A stretch of DNA of 64,000 nucleotides from Spodoptera frugiperda (GCF_023101765.2 NC_064225.1:1240001-1304000); one strand, 5' to 3'; numbered from the stretch's first letter, positions 30,350 through 40,239 are shown. Numbers and translations: made by a program. The notes: generated from the sequence alone by a model not told the origin.

Positions 30350-33300
30350 TTAGTCCAAGGAACATTTCTCACCCAAAAGCGCCCCCACAACTGCCGCGTC
30401 TCTGTGTTTGATGGCCATTTTCAGGTTGTAGTCCATAATCCCATGGTCGCTCTCTTCAGCAGCCCTTCTGATCAATTTACTTATCGCGTCATCACAGTTG
30501 TCCGTGTAGTAGATGCAACTATGTGTGTGACGCGATATTGCAACTACTGCATGTGGTACGCTATCATGAATTTTCTGCCTCTTTGTTGCTGTGTTCACAA
30601 CTACCACCTTCGCGGACGAAAGTCCCTGAGCCTCGTGTATAGTGAGGATGCGTGATCCCTCGCCCGACCCGTATCCCTGGTTCTTAAGGGATTCCTTTTC
30701 TGCCTGGGTGTGTACCAGGTATAAGGTGTCGGGGAGTGATTTTGGGATCATCGCTCCCGAGAATCTTTTTGTCTCGAGGGATCTCACGCCCGACCTGGAC
30801 GAGTATATGCCACTGTAAACTGTGTTGAGAGCATAGGCCACGTCCATTGGATTCCTGTGGGTACACAGCAACTCCTGACTTATGGGTGTGATATGTGTAG
30901 GGCGGCCGTAGTGGAGAGGGAAGAGGTTGTCACGATCAATGAACGGAAGCTGATTTATGTCACCAATTAGCAGGACCTCCTTGGCTAAAGTTATTCGGGC
31001 GGCCATCACCACGGCTCCAAAGTGGTTCATAAGAGCCTCGTCTACCATTAGTCGAGTGCAGCTCTCTCGCCCCTTCAAGCCGTTTACTAAGATGGACGCC
31101 ATTGTTCGAACCCTAGATTTGGCTAGTAGTCCCCCAAATCGGCAAGATAGTTTGCCTCTGAGGTCATTTGCTGCTTCAGTTGTTGTGGTGACAATTAAAT
31201 CTTTGTCCGCATCAAACTGATCCACTATCCAAGTCGTTTTACCGCATCCAGGGACCCCGTTCGTCCAGTGAAATCTCGGAGTGCACCAGCTCTCAAAGGT
31301 TATGCCGTCCGGTCCGGATTCCGATATGGATTTTGCCATTTCTAATATCCCATCGTCTAGCATAATCCTGGTACACTTGGCAACCACCACTAGGGAATCG
31401 TTGGGGGGAGTTTTAAACTTCACTACTCCGCATCGATTTGATTCCTTCTCGTCCAGAGACACAAATCCTGCAGTGGCGTTGTAAGCTGCCATACTACGAC
31501 TTATAGAGGTTCCTCTCAGCACTCTCGATGTATTATTGTCGTATATGACTGCTTCTGCTGCTTCGAGTCTATCGTCCAGTATCAGCTCGTTACCTTGCAG
31601 ATAAGTCTGCAGGATGGCTTCGCAATTCCGCAAGTTAACCTGCTTAGTTGCTTCTATTACTGCGACAAACTCGAGAAAAGCGTTTATGAGATGGTCTCTG
31701 GGAGTGGCGGCTTGTCGAAGCTTCGGTGGACAAACGTGGCCCATAGCTGCTCTTGTTGGGGATGACCTAGAATGAGCAGACTGTATTTGAGTGGGACAGC
31801 TCTCCGATCCTTGAGTGGACTTGGATGCATTTTTCCTGAAAGGTGACGCAATGAGTCCGGTTACTGAGCATATGGCTGTTGTTATTGCCCACATTCTGCC
31901 TCGGGACTGTAGTTTTTTATTTTCCCTTTCGGTGGCCCGCTGTTGTTGTTGCAGAGCGCTCTGTTGCAAATATTGTTGCTGTAAACGCTCTGAGCCGCTT
32001 GGAGAATCCACCCTTGGCTGGCGCGGAACTGACCTCTTGAGGAAGCTTAAATCTTCCCCCCTGTCCTCGTACACGATGACCTCATGATGTTCCGAGGCCC
32101 TAATACAGCCCATAAGGTCTGCCGTTTTCCCTTTCTCATAAGCCACCACTGCAGCGTCTACGCTAATTATTCTGGAGTGTATGCCTTCTACGTCTCCCCA
32201 CTCACCCACGCCTGACAGCACCTCACATGCTTGTGCAAAACAAGTTATAGAGTCGACGCTGGAAAACATTGCGATTGTTTTATTGCGTGTTCGCAACAAT
32301 CGACAGCTTCGACCCAACAGTTTCATGTCTGGTAGTGCGTCATAGACTTTACGTCGCATGCTTGTTCTGGATGTGCTGCCATTGATCAGGGAGGCTAGGC
32401 CCGGTGAAATAGTGAGCCATTTGCTATTCCTTTTTTCGCAGAAGGCTATCCCTAGTCTTTCGCTGCTGGTGTTCATGAATAGGGCTACACCTCGCAACCG
32501 TATTCCTTTGGTGCCGCGTTCTCCATGTAGGAGTATTTGCCTCTCATTGATTATGAGCGGCTCATTAGTACGAGGGGTCTCGGGTACTGCCGTGGCAGTT
32601 GTTAGTTGATTCTCCAAGGTGGCTATTTGGTGTCTATTGTTTAATGTGCTGTTTCTTTCAGCTGCCCTGCTAAAGATAGTGTCTATGTAGCTCAGGAAGT
32701 GCGGTCTTTTGACTTTATCAGCTAGAATGGTACTCAGATTGGAGGTATCCAGATTTGTATCTATTTGAGTTTCCAAGCTGGATCTGGCGGCCAGAAAACG
32801 GGGACAGTCGAGAATAATGTGCCATACTGACTCACTGATGGTTAAGTCGCATTCGCAACCTGCATTTTCTTTTAATTTGAATCGATGCAGGTACTCAGCG
32901 ATCCCTCCATGTCCAGTCAACGCTTGTACTTGGGCAGGTGTTAACTTTGTCGATCTCACTAAACGATATGCCTCATTGACATCCGGGAGAAACGTCTTAG
33001 TGACCTGCCCAGTAGTGGAGGTGGTATACCTGTCCTGCCACTTTCGGATGGTTTCGTCTCTGATTTTCTTTTTGACGTAGGACATGGGTACCATACAGTA
33101 GTCTGCCGTGGTGTTATTTTTCTTTTTGGCAGCAATTTTAGCTAATTCGTCTGCCCTCTCATTCCCGGCCGTTCCAACATGGGCCCTCAGCCAGTAGAAC
33201 CGGATTTCTCTTCCCTGTTCCTCCACGGTCTCCACACACTGCTTTATTTCTTTGGCCAAACGATGGGTAACTTTGGGGTTCTTTAAGATGTCGAGTGATG

Positions 33301-36300
33301 ACCTAGAGTCACTCATGATGTTTACTCTAGTTGCCCTGCTGTCAAGAACCATTTTGGCAGCTCTGTTCAAAGCGTATAGTTCGGATTGGAAAACCGTGCA
33401 GGAAGGGTCCAGGCTAAAAGTGGAGAACACCGACTCACGACCGTCCTCCCACCAGGTCAAGGCAGAACCGACGCCTCCCTCAATTCTGCTTCCATCTGTG
33501 TATATCTGAGGGCCGGTAATTCCTTGGACGAGAGGAGTTCCAGAGTCATCGCTCTCCAGAAGCTCATAGTTGATAGATATTAGTTTTGAGGGATGTGGCT
33601 GATCTAGGTAGTTAACCTGCCTTTCGAGCTCCTTTTGAGGTGGTAAATAGTCCAGAGATAATCCTCTTTTAGTTAGATACAAACTGGCACACTCCTGGAC
33701 TCTCAAGTCGAGTGGGAGAGTACCCGACAAGACTGTTGCTGATGTGAGCGACACTGTACGATACGCTCTGCAGATTTTTTGTGCAAATCCCCTTTGAAGA
33801 GCATTTAACTGTTTTTTAATCAACTGTAGCTCCGTCACTGGGGCCCACACGTTTGCGGCGTAAAGTACAATCGGCTCAATGACCGCTACGTAGATTGTTC
33901 TCGTTATCTCGCCATTAAGACCCCATGTCACTTTTGCTGCGCGTGCCAGCTGTTTGTAAATATCCGCAGCTTTTTTACACGTTGCGGATATGTGTGACCT
34001 GAAGGTGAGTTTTCTGTCTATGGTGAGGCCCAAGAGCTTTACCTCATCTACGAGGTTTATTCTGGTGCCTGTCATGAACAGTTCTGGGGGCTCAAAAACA
34101 AGCCTTTTTGTCAGCAGCATAGCGTTGGTTTTGCTTGCCCCGAACCTAAGCTTGTTGCTGACCCCCCATGCTGCAACTATTTCCAAGGCACCATTTACCG
34201 ATTGCTCCAGTGCGCTCACCCTATGGTTCGAGAATAAGAGAACGACGTCGTCCGCAAATGCCTGGCAATAAACTCCTTCACCTGTTAGTCTGTGTAGCAA
34301 CGAATCGAGGATAAGGTTCCAAAAAGTGGGTCCACCTACGGACCCTTGAACACAGCCCTTATTTGTCCCCTTTTCGCTGCTGGCTCCGGCGAAGTTGACT
34401 TTGACTCTCCGTTCGCTGAGGTAGGAGTTTACCATGGCATACAGGTTTTTCGGACACTTCCTGGCTATAAGTTGATGTTTCAGGGCCGGCCACCAGGCGT
34501 TGTCAAAGGCGCCCTCTATGTCTAGTGACACCAGAACGACTATCTTTTTTTCATCCATCTCTGTTTTTATGCGGTTGACCAGATCATACAGTGCGTCTTC
34601 CGTTCCGCGTTGAGGCAGAAATCCATACTGGTTTTTGTGAAGAGTTGGAAGGATGTGCCATTGGATTCTGCCTATCATCAGTTTCTCAACTATTTTTCCA
34701 AACACAGACAGAAGTCCAATTGGTCTGTAGGACTTTGGATTAGTGTAATCATCTTTGCCTGGTTTTCGGAGAACTATAACATGCGCAGATTTCCATTGCT
34801 TTGGGAAGTATGCCCGCTCTAAGCATGAGTTCGCTATGGCAAGAAACACCTCCCGTCGACAATAAATAGCTTCTGCGCAGATATCAGCTGTCAGACCGTC
34901 GGCGCCGGGGGCTTTTTTAGGATTGATCTCATTGAGAATCAAATCCAGTTCTGCCTGTGTAAAGTAAGGGTCGCTTTCCGACAGCTCCTCCATCTCACCT
35001 AGACATCTTCCATCCGTTAGTGCACGAAGGTCAGCATGGCCGGGATCATCCGTGGTGGTAGTGTCATCAGGGTAAAAAGTTTTAGCCAACAATTCCGCTG
35101 ACTTGTCCGGGTTCAGTGTTTGACCCTCAGAATTTCTAAGCAGGGTGTTTTCTCTACATTTTGTTGTTTTCCTGATGACCCTGTATATCCCGTCCCACAT
35201 GCTTTCCCTCTTTTGAGTCGAGCAGAACTCCTTCCAACTCTTCGTTTGTTCTTCATCGGCTTTTGACGTGTATGTTTCTTTTGCCCGCAAGTATTCCTCA
35301 ATGACGAACTGTTTGCGAGAGGGAGCTGCGTTCCTTATCCTCCTTTTTCTTCGAAGCACGTCAGTTTTGAGATCCTCTAAAGAGCTCGTCCACCACGGGG
35401 GTTTTGATTTCCCTTTCCTCGGCTTATTTTTGGGTAGGGTGGCATCGCATACCTCCGTGATAGCATTTATGTAGGTCGTAATCACGGTTTCCAGCTCTTC
35501 AGATGACTGAACACTCATGATACTTTCTGGAGTTATTTGTTTCTTCTCTAGAGAATCTCGCAGGTGTGATCTAAATTTTGTCCAGTTTGCGTTTTTGGTG
35601 TTGTAGACTCTTGTTGTTATGGGCTTTGGGGGTTCCAATGCCTTTTCCAGCTGCAAGTCAAACGTTATGGCATTGTGGTCAGAGGTTGTGAGGCCTCTAT
35701 CTACCATCCAGTTCTGAACTTTTGCTAGCAAAGATGTACTGCAGGCTGTAACGTCCACTATGCTTGTGAAAAGTCGGTCCCCTCTGAGTGCTTCGAAAGT
35801 TGGCGTGTCCCCTGTGTTGAGGATGTGGAGGTCCATTTCGTTTAGGAACGAATTATAATCTGCTCCCCTCTGGTTCTCCGAGGCGCTGCCCCACCACGGG
35901 CTCCAGGCGTTCACGTCTCCAGCTACGATGATATTTTTTGTGGTCAGTTTAGGTATGGACTCCTTTAAGCGGATTAAATTGAGATGTATGTCTTGGTCCC
36001 CCTCAAGGTAAACCGATATCACTCCAAGCCGCAGGCTACCTGAGACCAACAGTATTGCTACTTCAGTTTCTGTTACAAGCTGAGGATCATGTATAGTCCT
36101 CAACTGGTCTGAGAAGACGATTACGGCCGCTTTTACTGGCTTTTGTCGATTTATAGTACACTGAATTATTCTTGTGCCAGGGTATTCTTGCATTTCACCA
36201 GTGTTCCCTACGTAAGGTTCCTGAACCAGTGCTACAGATATACCTTTTTTCTCCGCAACTTGTAGCAATTCTATGGTGGCTAGCCTGGAGCGATGCAGGT

Positions 36301-36319
36301 TTGCTTGGATGATACGCAT
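30350..36319 (-). CDS. R1-like LINE ORF2: endonuclease, RT, RNase H, virus-like SF1 helicase
   Basis: Intact 1989-residue polyprotein from the first ATG at 36319; the frame is open a little further upstream but has no earlier ATG. Endonuclease: QEP with E34, GDVN with D135, SDH at 213-215. RT: SLDIEGAFD with D600 and FADD at 688-691. RNase H: D942, E980, D1004, D1057. A Cys/His knuckle follows (C1155, C1157, H1167, C1172), where R1-type ORF2 normally ends soon after. Here it continues about 760 residues: an unassigned part, a Gln-rich stretch near 1445-1460, a hydrophobic segment at ~1476-1494, then an SF1 helicase with Walker A GVPGCGKTT at 1688-1696, VDE at 1759-1761, GDINQLPF from 1786, THRNP, HEAQG and AISR. 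This set is typical of alphavirus-like, especially tobamovirus-like, replicases. The domain could unwind RNA or displace bound proteins during retrotransposition; that role is inferred. Confidence 0.93.
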   Translation of the reverse strand: MRIIQANLHRSRLATIELLQVAEKKGISVALVQEPYVGNTGEMQEYPGTRIIQCTINRQKPVKAAVIVFSDQLRTIHDPQLVTETEVAILLVSGSLRLGVISVYLEGDQDIHLNLIRLKESIPKLTTKNIIVAGDVNAWSPWWGSASENQRGADYNSFLNEMDLHILNTGDTPTFEALRGDRLFTSIVDVTACSTSLLAKVQNWMVDRGLTTSDHNAITFDLQLEKALEPPKPITTRVYNTKNANWTKFRSHLRDSLEKKQITPESIMSVQSSEELETVITTYINAITEVCDATLPKNKPRKGKSKPPWWTSSLEDLKTDVLRRKRRIRNAAPSRKQFVIEEYLRAKETYTSKADEEQTKSWKEFCSTQKRESMWDGIYRVIRKTTKCRENTLLRNSEGQTLNPDKSAELLAKTFYPDDTTTTDDPGHADLRALTDGRCLGEMEELSESDPYFTQAELDLILNEINPKKAPGADGLTADICAEAIYCRREVFLAIANSCLERAYFPKQWKSAHVIVLRKPGKDDYTNPKSYRPIGLLSVFGKIVEKLMIGRIQWHILPTLHKNQYGFLPQRGTEDALYDLVNRIKTEMDEKKIVVLVSLDIEGAFDNAWWPALKHQLIARKCPKNLYAMVNSYLSERRVKVNFAGASSEKGTNKGCVQGSVGGPTFWNLILDSLLHRLTGEGVYCQAFADDVVLLFSNHRVSALEQSVNGALEIVAAWGVSNKLRFGASKTNAMLLTKRLVFEPPELFMTGTRINLVDEVKLLGLTIDRKLTFRSHISATCKKAADIYKQLARAAKVTWGLNGEITRTIYVAVIEPIVLYAANVWAPVTELQLIKKQLNALQRGFAQKICRAYRTVSLTSATVLSGTLPLDLRVQECASLYLTKRGLSLDYLPPQKELERQVNYLDQPHPSKLISINYELLESDDSGTPLVQGITGPQIYTDGSRIEGGVGSALTWWEDGRESVFSTFSLDPSCTVFQSELYALNRAAKMVLDSRATRVNIMSDSRSSLDILKNPKVTHRLAKEIKQCVETVEEQGREIRFYWLRAHVGTAGNERADELAKIAAKKKNNTTADYCMVPMSYVKKKIRDETIRKWQDRYTTSTTGQVTKTFLPDVNEAYRLVRSTKLTPAQVQALTGHGGIAEYLHRFKLKENAGCECDLTISESVWHIILDCPRFLAARSSLETQIDTNLDTSNLSTILADKVKRPHFLSYIDTIFSRAAERNSTLNNRHQIATLENQLTTATAVPETPRTNEPLIINERQILLHGERGTKGIRLRGVALFMNTSSERLGIAFCEKRNSKWLTISPGLASLINGSTSRTSMRRKVYDALPDMKLLGRSCRLLRTRNKTIAMFSSVDSITCFAQACEVLSGVGEWGDVEGIHSRIISVDAAVVAYEKGKTADLMGCIRASEHHEVIVYEDRGEDLSFLKRSVPRQPRVDSPSGSERLQQQYLQQSALQQQQRATERENKKLQSRGRMWAITTAICSVTGLIASPFRKNASKSTQGSESCPTQIQSAHSRSSPTRAAMGHVCPPKLRQAATPRDHLINAFLEFVAVIEATKQVNLRNCEAILQTYLQGNELILDDRLEAAEAVIYDNNTSRVLRGTSISRSMAAYNATAGFVSLDEKESNRCGVVKFKTPPNDSLVVVAKCTRIMLDDGILEMAKSISESGPDGITFESWCTPRFHWTNGVPGCGKTTWIVDQFDADKDLIVTTTTEAANDLRGKLSCRFGGLLAKSRVRTMASILVNGLKGRESCTRLMVDEALMNHFGAVVMAARITLAKEVLLIGDINQLPFIDRDNLFPLHYGRPTHITPISQELLCTHRNPMDVAYALNTVYSGIYSSRSGVRSLETKRFSGAMIPKSLPDTLYLVHTQAEKESLKNQGYGSGEGSRILTIHEAQGLSSAKVVVVNTATKRQKIHDSVPHAVVAISRHTHSCIYYTDNCDDAISKLIRRAAEESDHGIMDYNLKMAIKHRDAAVVGALLGEKCSLD
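30440..31290 (-). other. SF1 helicase domain within ORF2
   Basis: Codes for residues ~1677-1960 of ORF2. All core SF1 motifs are in order and their key residues present (Lys1694 of Walker A, Asp1760-Glu1761 of Walker B, Gln1790 of motif III, Arg1930 of motif VI), so ATPase activity is plausible. It is in frame with the LINE and shares its stop codon, so it is not a separate virus insertion. The order and spacing fit the compact helicases of plus-strand RNA viruses better than cellular Upf1- or Pif1-type enzymes. Confidence 0.85.
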
Positions 36320-36371
36320 TCTGCCGTTGTTCACCTTTGAGGGGGTTGCGTCCTGATTCGTCTGGTCAACT

Positions 36372-38432
36372 TTAGCAATATGATATGCGGGAGCGTGCTA
36401 TAGCATCCCATTTTTGACGTTCTCGACAGACTTCGCTGAAGGCATTATGCGTTGTCTCCGGCCCAACTCCCTGCGCCCTCAAGCAATTCCTGCACGTCGG
36501 CGGTTTGTTCGAAAGCCTATTTGGGCATTTCTCCCAAGTATGTGGGTCTCCACAGTGGCTACAGAGATGTTCTTTAGCCTGGCAAACGGCTTTTGTGTGA
36601 CCGTATTCTAGGCATTTGTTGCATTGGACCAGTGGGGATTGGTCGAACACTGGTCTCCTCTGCAATCCCACATAAATTTTACCGGCCTCCAGGAATCGCT
36701 TGTGAGTACCCGGTGACAATTCCAATACAGGGTGACACTCATGTGGGTTTCGTGCCTTTTTTCTGTACTTCACCCTTATGATGTTGTCTTGCATACTGAC
36801 GTCACCCAGAAGATGTTTGTTTTGGGCAAGTATGAGTTCTACTAGCTCTGCGTCAGTATGGTAGGACAGCACATCCGCTATTCTGAGCAGTGGGTTACTT
36901 GCTTTGGCAACTTCCACTTTGAGGTCGTCCTTTTTTTGGACCTGGCTTTGGACCAACTTCATGTCTTCTTTGGTGCTACAGCTGATAACTATCTTTTGGT
37001 TCTTAGCCTTTCTCACCTTTTCCACTTTTGCTCCGGTTTTTTTACAGTCCAGAGCAACCCTTATCTTTTCAATTACATTGTCCCCTGTGTTTTTGGGGTC
37101 GGTTGAACTGATTATAAGGGTGTGGTTTGGTCTGTGGACAGGTGGTTTGGATGCCACCTGCGCATACGTAGGTTGACGGATTTGTTTGACAATGTCTGCC
37201 AATGCCATTTCCGTACATACGCTGTGTGCAGGTGGGGGAGGCGTTCGCTCTTTGAGCTGCCTCATTGTCCGCAGTTCTGACGATACTGCATCCAGGCGCT
37301 CGGTGATAGGCTGAAGATTTTGTTCTAATTGAGGAGCTTGTGCCGATAGTGTGGGGGCGTCCTTAATGTGTTCCGCTATGATGTTCATAGTTTTTTTAAG
37401 TTCGACTATGTCTTCCTCAATTTTTTGCTGGCTTTGGTTTGTTATTTCTGCTGGAACATTTTGCTCACGAGAACCTAACTTATCATTAATCTCTTGGCTT
37501 ACTATCTGGAGGGTGGTGGTATTTTCTATGGCCTTGTGTTGCCATCTGCGCAGTTCGTCTAGTTGCTGTGACAATGTTTGTACTGTCGTGAGCAACTTAG
37601 CCTGTTTTTCTTCAAGAGATTTGAGGTCTGATTGAGATTTCTGTGGCGATTTGTGACTTAGGTTTAGTTTCGTCACAGTTGCATTAATCTCTTTTGTTGT
37701 TCTTTCGATGTCTTCTATCCTCTTGTACGGTTCCATTGTCTCATAGCCCAGCCAAGCACGGATAGCCTTTATTTCTTTGAGGCTCACTGTTAAATCGTTT
37801 CGGGCCAATGCTATTTCTGAGGTCAGTTCTTTTGTTACCTCAGCAATTTTTTTGTTGTGGGCCCTCTCGATTGCAATAATTTCCCGTGCATGACGAGACC
37901 TTTCCTTCTCCAGGTTTAGCATGTGTCGTGACCTGGAATCTGAAAGAGCGAGACAAGTTTCGTAAAGGGACTGAAGACACTCTATTGCCGTTACTTTAAA
38001 TTCTCGCTTCATGTTCCCGGCAGATTCCAGCGCTGTTTTGCCCCGCTGCAGCTGTTCGTTGGCATATTTGTTAGCCAGGTCCATGGTAATGCCCGAGCGT
38101 TGTCTGCCTGTGGTTAGCATGCTCTTTCTTCCTTGCAAGTCTGACGCATCCTGAGATCCGATTTCCCAGGCTTCGTCGTCTGATAGGATGTCTGCCTGTT
38201 CCCAGATTTCTACCTTTTTTATTGCTTCTGCAGCTTGGCTGGAAGGTGAGCGAGTCGTAGATCCGTCGTTCATGGATGACGTCCCTGCCATGGCCATCAA
38301 ATGGTTTGGCGTACGCGTCAGTGACGCACACCCGGACCGCGGAATGCTCGTCACTGTTTTTTTTACAGGAGATGGTGATGTGATTGTGATGGCGGCTGAG
38401 CGCTTACCGCGTGTGCTGCTAGTGGTAGACAT
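36372..38432 (-). CDS. R1-like LINE ORF1: Gag-like RNA-binding protein
   Basis: 686 residues from the ATG at 38432; an upstream TTG extension of eight codons is not needed. ORF1 proteins coat the LINE RNA and form particles with ORF2 protein. A Ser/Thr-rich N-terminus is followed by long coiled coils (about residues 165-225 and 265-395, with a heptad-like run in EKERSRHAREIIAIERAH). A region at about 435-510 (HTLIISSTDPKNTGD onward) has the alternating pattern of an RRM-like fold. Three zinc knuckles close the protein: C604/C607/H612/C617, C624/C627/H631/C636 and C647/C650/H662/C669. Three knuckles after such a fold are usual for R1-clade ORF1. Its stop lies 52 bases before the ORF2 ATG, and the two are in different frames. 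ORF2 would thus need reinitiation or coupling; no frameshift site is obvious. Confidence 0.9.
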   Translation of the reverse strand: MSTTSSTRGKRSAAITITSPSPVKKTVTSIPRSGCASLTRTPNHLMAMAGTSSMNDGSTTRSPSSQAAEAIKKVEIWEQADILSDDEAWEIGSQDASDLQGRKSMLTTGRQRSGITMDLANKYANEQLQRGKTALESAGNMKREFKVTAIECLQSLYETCLALSDSRSRHMLNLEKERSRHAREIIAIERAHNKKIAEVTKELTSEIALARNDLTVSLKEIKAIRAWLGYETMEPYKRIEDIERTTKEINATVTKLNLSHKSPQKSQSDLKSLEEKQAKLLTTVQTLSQQLDELRRWQHKAIENTTTLQIVSQEINDKLGSREQNVPAEITNQSQQKIEEDIVELKKTMNIIAEHIKDAPTLSAQAPQLEQNLQPITERLDAVSSELRTMRQLKERTPPPPAHSVCTEMALADIVKQIRQPTYAQVASKPPVHRPNHTLIISSTDPKNTGDNVIEKIRVALDCKKTGAKVEKVRKAKNQKIVISCSTKEDMKLVQSQVQKKDDLKVEVAKASNPLLRIADVLSYHTDAELVELILAQNKHLLGDVSMQDNIIRVKYRKKARNPHECHPVLELSPGTHKRFLEAGKIYVGLQRRPVFDQSPLVQCNKCLEYGHTKAVCQAKEHLCSHCGDPHTWEKCPNRLSNKPPTCRNCLRAQGVGPETTHNAFSEVCRERQKWDAIARSRISYC

Positions 38433-39353
38433 TTTTAGTCTTTGTGTAAAACACAAAAAAAAAAGAGGGGGAAATGTGTATGCAGTCTAGTCTAACAGAA
38501 TGTTTGCTTTGTTACAGTGTTGTATAATATTAGTATTTTATAGATTATGTTAGTTTATTTTCTAGGGATTATTGTTAGTATTGTTAATCTATGAAGTATG
38601 ATACTATCCGACTGGTCCGCTGATGTCCTGCAGTGGTCGGTGTGTGGTGATGTAGCGCGCACGGCCCGACGTGTGTAGAACCACTGGTGTGATTGGTCCT
38701 GATGTTTCGTTCGTTGAGTGTGAAGTCCGCTCCTCCTCGCACGGGGCCAAACAGATGTTGCCTTTCCCAATTGTTGACGACCAGTTTTTACGGTCTATGT
38801 CAATGGGTCGGATATTTAGCCCTTAGCACCGCAATTCTTGTGTGCAACGGAATTTGTTGTGTCAGCAGTTTTGCAGTAGTCAGTTGTTATCGCCTTTGAT
38901 TAATATGTTGATATATACGAACGTGCTGACGGCGCGTGCCTGAATGAAGGTCACGTTCGTGCGTTTGGTGATGCGGCGATTTGTAATTGTTGATATTGTT
39001 ACCGAAACATATGGTATTATTGTTTTGATGTTTGTTTAGGGACAGAGAGTCTCTTTGCCCTTAGTAGTGCCTGCAGGTTGTGATGCGGCTATACCAATGT
39101 TCAGTTTCGCCGGAACGAGGTGATTACACTGACCTTTCTGGGTTTTATTGCTGAGTACCAGGAGTCTGGCTCTTTATTCCTGATCCTGTTGAGTTCCAGA
39201 TTTGCCCACACGGTCGCTGATGCGTTGAGTATTTAACTTACACTTTTTAACGATCACACGCGATTAGCTCAAAAATATACTATTTATAGCAATTTTTACG
39301 CGGAGCTAGATGTTTCTTGTTCAAGAGTCGTACGTGTTCTCTTAGGAAGTAGC

Positions 39354-39405
39354 TTCATACAGAGGTTATGTAACTGTAATTCATACAGAGGTTATGTAAC
39401 TGTAA
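39354..39405. repeat. Two perfect 26-bp tandem units at the LINE 5' junction
   Basis: TTCATACAGAGGTTATGTAA followed by CTGTAA occurs twice in direct succession. The first 16 bases also flank the other end of the LINE. The sequence just before the left copy (AGGTTCACAATTAT) looks like a degraded preceding unit, so the target was probably a short minisatellite. Confidence 0.75.
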
Positions 39406-40239
39406 TTACTGAAGCATGTAGCCGTATGACTGCAGAGTAGAATAAAATTTGCCACCTCTAGTCTTCTCACGGGCGTTCTGGATCCGATTAAGAGATTATT
39501 CTTTTGAATGGAAATCTCAAGCCGTGTGGTAGTGGAGTGGCAGAATAGAATTCTTTAGTCATAACCCTTCTTCGCGTTGGGTATCGTGAGACCCAATCAA
39601 GGATCACCTTCAACCAAGAAGCAAATACAAAGAGGAGATGTCATAACTGGATTTCCCTTTAACATAATGCATGACATTTTACGGTGAGCGCGAGAAGTCA
39701 CAAACGCCCCTCTTTATTTTCCATCTAGCGGTTCCATACTACAAAAACGTTGTCAATTGTTCTTATTTTAATGTGCCATTTTTTGAGCGCTTATAACCTA
39801 TCTACACCACAAATATATCAATCAGTTTATTTGCACCGTTGCATTGTAAGATATTGCAGGAAAACAAGAAAATATTATACATAAAAAAATTGTAGCCCGA
39901 GTATGATGGCTCGAGTCACGGCGCTGATTTTAAGCATTAGCCAGTATGCAAAGGAAGACCATAGTCCATTAACAGACTGTCACAAGCTATTGATGTATGA
40001 ATACGGAAATACCATTTATAATGATGATATTATCAGATTTTATATACTTTGCCAAAGAATCTTTAAGTATATTTTGGAAGTGAGTTTAGGGGAAAATGGA
40101 TGAGTAATTAGTTAACAAACTCCATTGGATATTACGGTAGAGTTTAGAAAGATGAGCGATAAATAATGTTACGTGGTGTCGGGCGGTAATGTGTAAAAAT
40201 AGTATGTTATTAATAACTTTTGTTAAGATTCAATAGAAG
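39406..40239. other. Non-coding stretch beyond the LINE
   Basis: No recurring repeat. The 66-codon frame at 39903-40103 begins with ATG and reads MMARVTALILSISQYAKED onward, but has no recognisable domain; it is not called as a gene. Confidence 0.35.

Larger units (their letters stand above)
29831..39353 (-). mobile_element. Complete helicase-bearing R1-like LINE
   Basis: About 9.5 kb, oriented on the minus strand. It holds a 5' UTR of about 920 bases (38433-39353), ORF1, a 52-base gap, ORF2, and a 3' UTR of about 520 bases (29831-30349) without poly(A). Base composition is clearly less AT-rich than both flanks, consistent with a mobile unit placed in AT-rich DNA. The ends are set by the 16-bp direct repeat TTCATACAGAGGTTAT at 29815-29830 and from 39354. 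It is not in 28S rDNA, the classical R1 site. Both ORFs are uninterrupted, which suggests a young and possibly active copy. The end positions are inferred from the direct repeats and could shift by a few bases. Confidence 0.8.

Noticed and set aside
30006..30353. 115-codon plus-strand frame
   Set aside because: It runs opposite to the 3' UTR of the LINE and has no recognisable domain or host-gene context.
30350..31290. Helicase as a stand-alone viral insertion
   Set aside because: It is in frame with RT and RNase H, shares one stop codon, and lies inside the element's target duplications, so it is part of the LINE.
39903..40103. 66-codon ATG frame
   Set aside because: No domain, no signal peptide, no upstream signal; not distinguishable from chance.
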